Shown: one piece after another, positions 6,780 to 9,739 of the stretch
Numbering within the stretch: the first letter of the stretch is position 1
Layout: every line of letters starts with the position of its first letter
DNA from: Planctomycetaceae bacterium
GTDB lineage: Bacteria; Planctomycetota; Planctomycetia; Pirellulales; Thermoguttaceae
DNA length: 9,739 bases
Assembly (NCBI GenBank): GCA_031259095.1
Contig: JAIRLW010000183.1
Coordinates: 1-9,739, forward strand
Direction of reading: 5' to 3'
Translations under genes and position numbers: made by a program
The notes under the pieces: generated by a model
Databases searched by the model: none
The model's input: only the letters and a program-made list of their open reading frames with translations
Told to the model about the DNA's origin: nothing

Positions 6780-7520
6780 TTATTTCCGTCCGATAAACAG
6801 ATAATACGGCATTTTAAAGAATGGATTTGGAAACCATGGGATGCGTGTGAGACGTTCTTCAAACAAAACCGGTTCAAATTTTCGATGCAAATAAGGAACA
6901 TGATCCGGTGACGGAAACACATTATCGTAAGCAAACCAATTGGGCCAAAACATTCGTTTTGTCCAACTGTGCTTGACATGACCGGAAACCGGATATTTTC
7001 TCGAAACATAAAAATCAACCACCCCAATTCGTCCGCCGGGTTTCAACACATTCCACACATGATCAATCGCGGCAAACCAATCGGGAATCATCGTCAATGA
7101 ATAAGAAAAGGTTACCGCGTCAACAGAACCTTCTGCCGGAACAAAAGTTGTTGCGTCGGCTTCGGCAGTTTCAATATTTGTCCAACCGCTGTCGTCAATC
7201 CGGCGATCCGCCACTTCAAGGAGTGAACCGGCAAGATCAACCACATAAACTTTACGAAGTTGATCAATAGCGTTACCGAAAAAATGTAAATTTGAACCGG
7301 TTCCGCCGCCCATATCCATCCAAACGGTATCGGCATAAGGTTCAGATTCGAGCATCTTCTGCCAGAGTTCTTCACGACCGCGCAACAAACGCTGTCGGAA
7401 ATTATCGTAATCCGTCGCCTGACCGCTATAAAAATGGTTCATCCGTTCCGCGTGATTGACGCCGCGAATCGGACGAACTACCATGTGATAAAGAACTCGT
7501 AAATCGCCCAATATGCCCAT
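6780..7520 (-). CDS. Class I SAM-dependent methyltransferase, BtaB-like
   Basis: A 246-aa methyltransferase with a Rossmann-type SAM fold. Motif I is MDMGGGTGSN (about residues 68-77), the acidic end of beta2 is VVDLAG (about 93-98), a later strand reads DAVTFSYSLTMIPDW, and LKPGGRIGVVDFY (about 159-171) is the post-motif segment. The N-terminal block (HAERMNHFYSGQATDYDNFRQRLL, continuing GREELW) and the C-terminal tail resemble, from memory, BtaB and the matching domain of BTA1. BtaB makes the betaine lipid DGTS by three N-methylations of diacylglyceryl-homoserine. Partner btaA is not in the window, so another small-molecule or lipid substrate is possible. The ATG at 7520 is preferred; the frame continues to a TTG at 7541 that adds seven unlikely residues. 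No Shine-Dalgarno is seen. It lies 84 bases after the substrate-binding gene on the same strand and may be cotranscribed. Methyltransferase call secure; BtaB assignment moderate. Confidence 0.88.
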   Translation of the reverse strand: MGILGDLRVLYHMVVRPIRGVNHAERMNHFYSGQATDYDNFRQRLLRGREELWQKMLESEPYADTVWMDMGGGTGSNLHFFGNAIDQLRKVYVVDLAGSLLEVADRRIDDSGWTNIETAEADATTFVPAEGSVDAVTFSYSLTMIPDWFAAIDHVWNVLKPGGRIGVVDFYVSRKYPVSGHVKHSWTKRMFWPNWFAYDNVFPSPDHVPYLHRKFEPVLFEERLTRIPWFPNPFFKMPYYLFIGRK

Positions 7521-7604
7521 AAAATTATTGTAATAAAACAAATCTTTAGAGGTTCCCTTAAAGTTATGACTTCGTGCAGCAACACAATGCTGTTTGTTGA
7601 CCGA

Positions 7605-9260
7605 TCATTCTGCAGCGATAACAGGGTTGATCGGTACATAACCGCATTCACGGACGGCGCGTTGTCCGTCGTCAGACAGCAGCCAATCCCGAAGTTTTGC
7701 GGCAGGCGAATCGTCGGCAATTCCTTTGCGTGTTACGGCATAAATCTCGTAAACAAGCGGATATTTTTTTGTGCGGATATTTTCGTAATTCGGAAACACA
7801 CCGTTGACCGCCAACACACGCGTCTCAAGGACGCGAAGCATAAAATGTTCGTAATGATAAACGGAATAACCAATCGCATTTTGATTGTTCAGCAAACTGT
7901 TAAAGACCATTCCCATTCCAAAACGGGACATTCCCGAAACCTGACGATTATTACGAAAGCTTTCATCACCACGTTCAACAGGAATATCCGGTGTTGTTTT
8001 TTGTGAAAGTTCTACTTGAGGCATTACTGTAACTGTTCCCGTTCCGGTTGTCGGCGGTTGCCGATACTTTTGTAATGTTTCCGGAGTAACAACCAACTCG
8101 TCCATCAATTCACGGCTTCCCGAATTACGGTTACGTTCATAAGGCTGAATCCTTCCCTGTGTTTCGTTTCCGCCGAAATCTTTCCATGATTTAGATTGAT
8201 GTTGCGGTGAGGCGTAAATGGATTGAATTTGTTCCAACGTTAAACTTTCGACAGGATTTTTACGGTTGACCACAAACACAAAACCATCCAACGCAATCGG
8301 ACGAATATCCAAATCCACCTCAGCACGTTCCATTGCTTTTTTTTCATCTTCCGACGGACGACGGGCAATGAGAAGAATTTCCGATTGCGGAAACGCAATT
8401 CGTCCTTGATCATCCGGTGTAACAGTTGGATCAATTACCGGATACTTTCCTTTTTCATCTCTTTGAACATGATAACTCTCGCTTCCCGGTATTTGCGGAT
8501 AATTGCCGGAATCCGAAGGATTATTAGGATCCTCTTTTTTTGCCTTGCCGATTAAAGACAAATACGCATAATGTGTTCCTTGAAATTGTCCGTAATGCAG
8601 CCGGAAAATATTTCGTTGCCGAAACGCCGTTTTTTCCGTATCGGCAACAACTTGCAATTCGGTTCCGGGAGAATCGTTGTCGTAATTGTTATGAAAACCC
8701 GTGTTGGGTAAGGGCGGATAAGTCCGGAAAAACGGCGGACGGTTGTTATAAGAATTTTGTTGCCGTACCGCAATTTCCCATTTATAAGGCACGCCCAACA
8801 CATAAGACGCAACAATCGTTCCAAGATTAAGGCAACTTGTTGAACCGTCCATTTCGGGAAAATTTAACATATCAAGACCGGCTTTTTTACCGTTCGGTGT
8901 TTGTTTCGGTTTGAGCGGTTGCAATTCTTTCAGGTGTGAATCCAACAGATATTGGTCAATAACGGTTTGTTGCGCTTGGGCGTTTTGTTGTTCTTTTGCG
9001 ACTTCCTGATGTTTTTGATTGACAAGCTGTTGTAAGTCTTTTTTTTGTTTTAGCAATTCACCAAGATGAGAATCGTCCGGCGAATAATTTTGCGGCTCGT
9101 CAGTGGACACCGTGCCGACGGGCACCGTGCCGGCATGGGAAGCAACGTTGTTAGGAACAGCAGCAGAATAAGACCATTGTCCAAACAATAGCGAAATATT
9201 CACCGCAAAAAACATTGCCGCAAAAAATAACAGTGAAACAAAATTTGTGAAATGTTTCAT
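7605..9260 (-). CDS. PstS-like secreted substrate-binding protein
   Basis: A 551-aa exported protein with a periplasmic binding-protein fold of the PstS/phosphate type. Residues 1-27 are a signal peptide (MKHFTNF then a long hydrophobic core) without a lipobox Cys. Residues 65-115 are Gln/Lys-rich and probably coiled coil. The binding domain starts at MDGSTS (137-142, the Ser/Thr loop of PstS), continues with ALDGFVFVVNRKNP (323-336) and SLTLEQIQSIYA (339-350), then PYERNRNSGSREL (373-385), where Arg and SGS fit the anion-binding loop, and NAIGYS (461-466). It closes with LLSDDGQRAVRECGYVPI. Between 165 and 320 it is longer than ordinary PstS, and the total exceeds the usual 300-350 aa. No pstC, pstA or pstB is near, so transport partnership is unproven. 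A clear Shine-Dalgarno supports the start. Ligand phosphate is inferred. Confidence 0.85.
   Translation of the reverse strand: MKHFTNFVSLLFFAAMFFAVNISLLFGQWSYSAAVPNNVASHAGTVPVGTVSTDEPQNYSPDDSHLGELLKQKKDLQQLVNQKHQEVAKEQQNAQAQQTVIDQYLLDSHLKELQPLKPKQTPNGKKAGLDMLNFPEMDGSTSCLNLGTIVASYVLGVPYKWEIAVRQQNSYNNRPPFFRTYPPLPNTGFHNNYDNDSPGTELQVVADTEKTAFRQRNIFRLHYGQFQGTHYAYLSLIGKAKKEDPNNPSDSGNYPQIPGSESYHVQRDEKGKYPVIDPTVTPDDQGRIAFPQSEILLIARRPSEDEKKAMERAEVDLDIRPIALDGFVFVVNRKNPVESLTLEQIQSIYASPQHQSKSWKDFGGNETQGRIQPYERNRNSGSRELMDELVVTPETLQKYRQPPTTGTGTVTVMPQVELSQKTTPDIPVERGDESFRNNRQVSGMSRFGMGMVFNSLLNNQNAIGYSVYHYEHFMLRVLETRVLAVNGVFPNYENIRTKKYPLVYEIYAVTRKGIADDSPAAKLRDWLLSDDGQRAVRECGYVPINPVIAAE
9108..9132 (-). repeat. 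GC-rich short direct repeat inside the binding-protein gene
   Basis: CACCGTGCCG occurs at 9108-9117 and again at 9123-9132, a spacing of 15 bases. The same stretch folds as GTGCC-GACG-GGCAC (9112-9125) and as GGCAC-C-GTGCC (9121-9131). On the coding strand it gives the five-residue repeat GTVPV/GTVST just after the signal peptide (residues 44-53). It is richer in G+C than the gene around it and lies in a linker, so it may be an inserted small palindrome or local slippage. Confidence 0.6.
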
Positions 9261-9266
9261 AGTAAT

Positions 9267-9273
9267 CTCCTTT
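9267..9273 (-). promoter_or_regulatory. Shine-Dalgarno of the PstS-like gene
   Basis: On the minus strand AAAGGAG stands six bases before the ATG at 9260, an ideal position. It fixes the start and is the only clear Shine-Dalgarno among the six genes of the window. Confidence 0.85.
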
Positions 9274-9340
9274 TTTTCGGGGGTTAAAATTGTCTTTTAT
9301 TTTTCAGAAATTATTATTACCGAAGTATCGATGTTCGTAC

Positions 9341-9352
9341 CTATTCAGTAGA
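9341..9352 (+). repeat. 12-base direct repeat, copy 1
   Basis: CTATTCAGTAGA here recurs exactly at 9685-9696, 344 bases away. The pair brackets most of the noncoding stretch. With 12 bases in AT-rich DNA, chance cannot be excluded. Confidence 0.5.
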
Positions 9353-9362
9353 ATAATTGCGG

Positions 9363-9391
9363 ATTATCTAATATTTTTTATCTTTTTGCAA
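9363..9391 (-). promoter_or_regulatory. Candidate sigma70 promoter for the PstS-like gene
   Basis: On the minus strand TTGCAA (9386-9391) is followed after 17 bases by GATAAT (9363-9368), five of six bases of the -10 consensus. Transcription would begin near 9355, giving a leader of about 95 bases. No CTGTCAT-type Pho box is seen around it. Confidence 0.42.
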
Positions 9392-9419
9392 GAATAAACT
9401 CCAAATATTTCTCAATGCC

Positions 9420-9478
9420 GTCCGCAAACGACGCAGATTAGCGCAGATTTTTAAAAATATCTGCAGAAATCTGCGGAC
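9420..9478. repeat. 59-base nested inverted repeat with GCAGAT/ATCTGC arms
   Basis: GTCCGCA (9420-9426) pairs perfectly with TGCGGAC (9472-9478). Inside, GCAGAT occurs at 9433-9438 and 9443-9448, and ATCTGC at 9459-9464 and 9469-9474, giving nested arms around an AT core (TTTTAAAAAT, 9449-9458). It sits between genes, upstream of the PstS-like promoter. The form recalls dispersed GCAGATT-rich palindromes often found between genes in environmental bacterial genomes. Dispersal in this genome is inferred, not seen. Confidence 0.7.
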
Positions 9479-9507
9479 AACTCTAAAACAATTAGTCTAA
9501 AATAATC

Positions 9508-9527
9508 AGCAATTTTTCGGAATTGCT
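9508..9527. other. Intergenic hairpin, 7-bp stem
   Basis: AGCAATT (9508-9514) and AATTGCT (9521-9527) form a perfect stem with loop TTTCGG. Neither side has a proper T-run (CTTGCG on plus, GATTATTTTA on minus), so it is not a standard terminator. It may end a minus-strand transcript from beyond the window. Confidence 0.45.
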
Positions 9528-9684
9528 CTTGCGTAAAATGCAGTTAAGTGGTAAAACTCCCACACTCCAAACGATAATTTCCAAACCACACTTTCCACAA
9601 TGAAATCATTTGGGCATCTCTAAAAAATTTGTAATTATTCAGTTCGGTTTTTTATTTTAAACATGGAATAGACAAAAATGGTCT

Positions 9685-9696
9685 CTATTCAGTAGA
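9685..9696 (+). repeat. 12-base direct repeat, copy 2
   Basis: An exact copy of 9341-9352. It lies in a small partly palindromic setting (CTA at 9685-9687 with TAG at 9697-9699). Confidence 0.5.
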
Positions 9697-9739
9697 TAGG
9701 CAATCCTACGACTAAAATATCATTTTTCTGGACAACAAA

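Larger units (their letters stand above)
9261..9739. other. 479-base stretch without a gene
   Basis: No supportable coding sequence or RNA gene is seen on either strand. The stretch holds the Shine-Dalgarno and promoter of the PstS-like gene, the GCAGAT inverted repeat, a hairpin and a spaced 12-base repeat. A further weak pairing is AATAGA (9667-9672) with TCTATT (9684-9689). The rest is AT-rich with no recognisable signal. Confidence 0.6.

Noticed and set aside
6618..6911. 97-codon plus-strand frame across the end of the AAA gene and into the methyltransferase
   Set aside because: It overlaps conserved coding sequence of two genes in other frames and shows no domain. It is a chance frame.
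7521..7541. TTG start seven codons upstream for the methyltransferase
   Set aside because: The added residues are not family-like, and an ATG at 7520 precedes the conserved GILGDLRVLYH segment.
7566..8006. 146-codon open frame on the plus strand
   Set aside because: Mostly antisense to the conserved C-terminal part of the PstS-like gene, with no recognisable motif or ribosome-binding site.
9261..9420. Pho box upstream of the PstS-like gene
   Set aside because: No pair of CTGTCAT-like heptamers at 11-base spacing could be found, so phosphate control is not supported by sequence.
1..9739. CRISPR array, tRNA, rRNA, transposase or integrase
   Set aside because: No regularly spaced repeats of CRISPR size, cloverleaf-like segment, rRNA-like stretch or recombinase motif was seen on either strand.

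Overview
The window reads like an AT-rich bacterial chromosome, most likely a Planctomycete and perhaps a gut or rumen lineage. This is inferred from protein character, not from a marker gene. The clues are a stand-alone LigD-phosphoesterase-like protein with an HWDFMLE motif, a large secreted protein with a degenerate alpha/beta-hydrolase end, an AAA-ATPase-like/PD-(D/E)XK gene of a type often multiplied in gut bacteria, and the near absence of Shine-Dalgarno sequences. No rRNA, tRNA, CRISPR array, transposase or phage gene was seen.

Left part, plus strand (1-2909): the window opens on a 29-base sequence that recurs right at the stop codon of the AAA/PD-(D/E)XK gene about 6.7 kb further on. 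A paralogue of that gene therefore probably ends at position 3. Next come a 126-aa LigD 3'-phosphoesterase-like protein (50-430), a six-unit heptanucleotide array (470-511) that runs to within one base of the next start codon, and a 798-aa exported protein (513-2909). Its C-terminal hydrolase fold has apparently lost its catalytic triad.

Middle (2910-6730): a convergent intergenic region holds hairpins that may end transcription from both sides. It is followed by flgK on the minus strand (3145-4869), encoding hook-filament junction protein 1, with no other flagellar gene in view. A divergent spacer carries a near-consensus sigma70 promoter (5031-5058) driving the 523-aa AAA-ATPase-like/PD-(D/E)XK protein (5159-6730).

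Right part, minus strand (6780-9260): a PstS-like secreted substrate-binding protein (7605-9260), with the only clear Shine-Dalgarno here and a plausible promoter, lies 84 bases upstream of a class I SAM methyltransferase (6780-7520) that resembles BtaB of betaine-lipid synthesis. If both guesses hold, the pair could belong to a phosphate-limitation response, but no Pho box, pstCAB or btaA is visible. The last 479 bases (9261-9739) hold no gene, only a promoter candidate, a 59-base GCAGAT-type inverted repeat, a 7-bp-stem hairpin and a spaced 12-base direct repeat.

No clearly new multi-gene system is evident. The best leads are the repeat-flanked AAA/PD-(D/E)XK gene, the pseudo-hydrolase, the heptad array ahead of it, and the possible lipid/phosphate pair.
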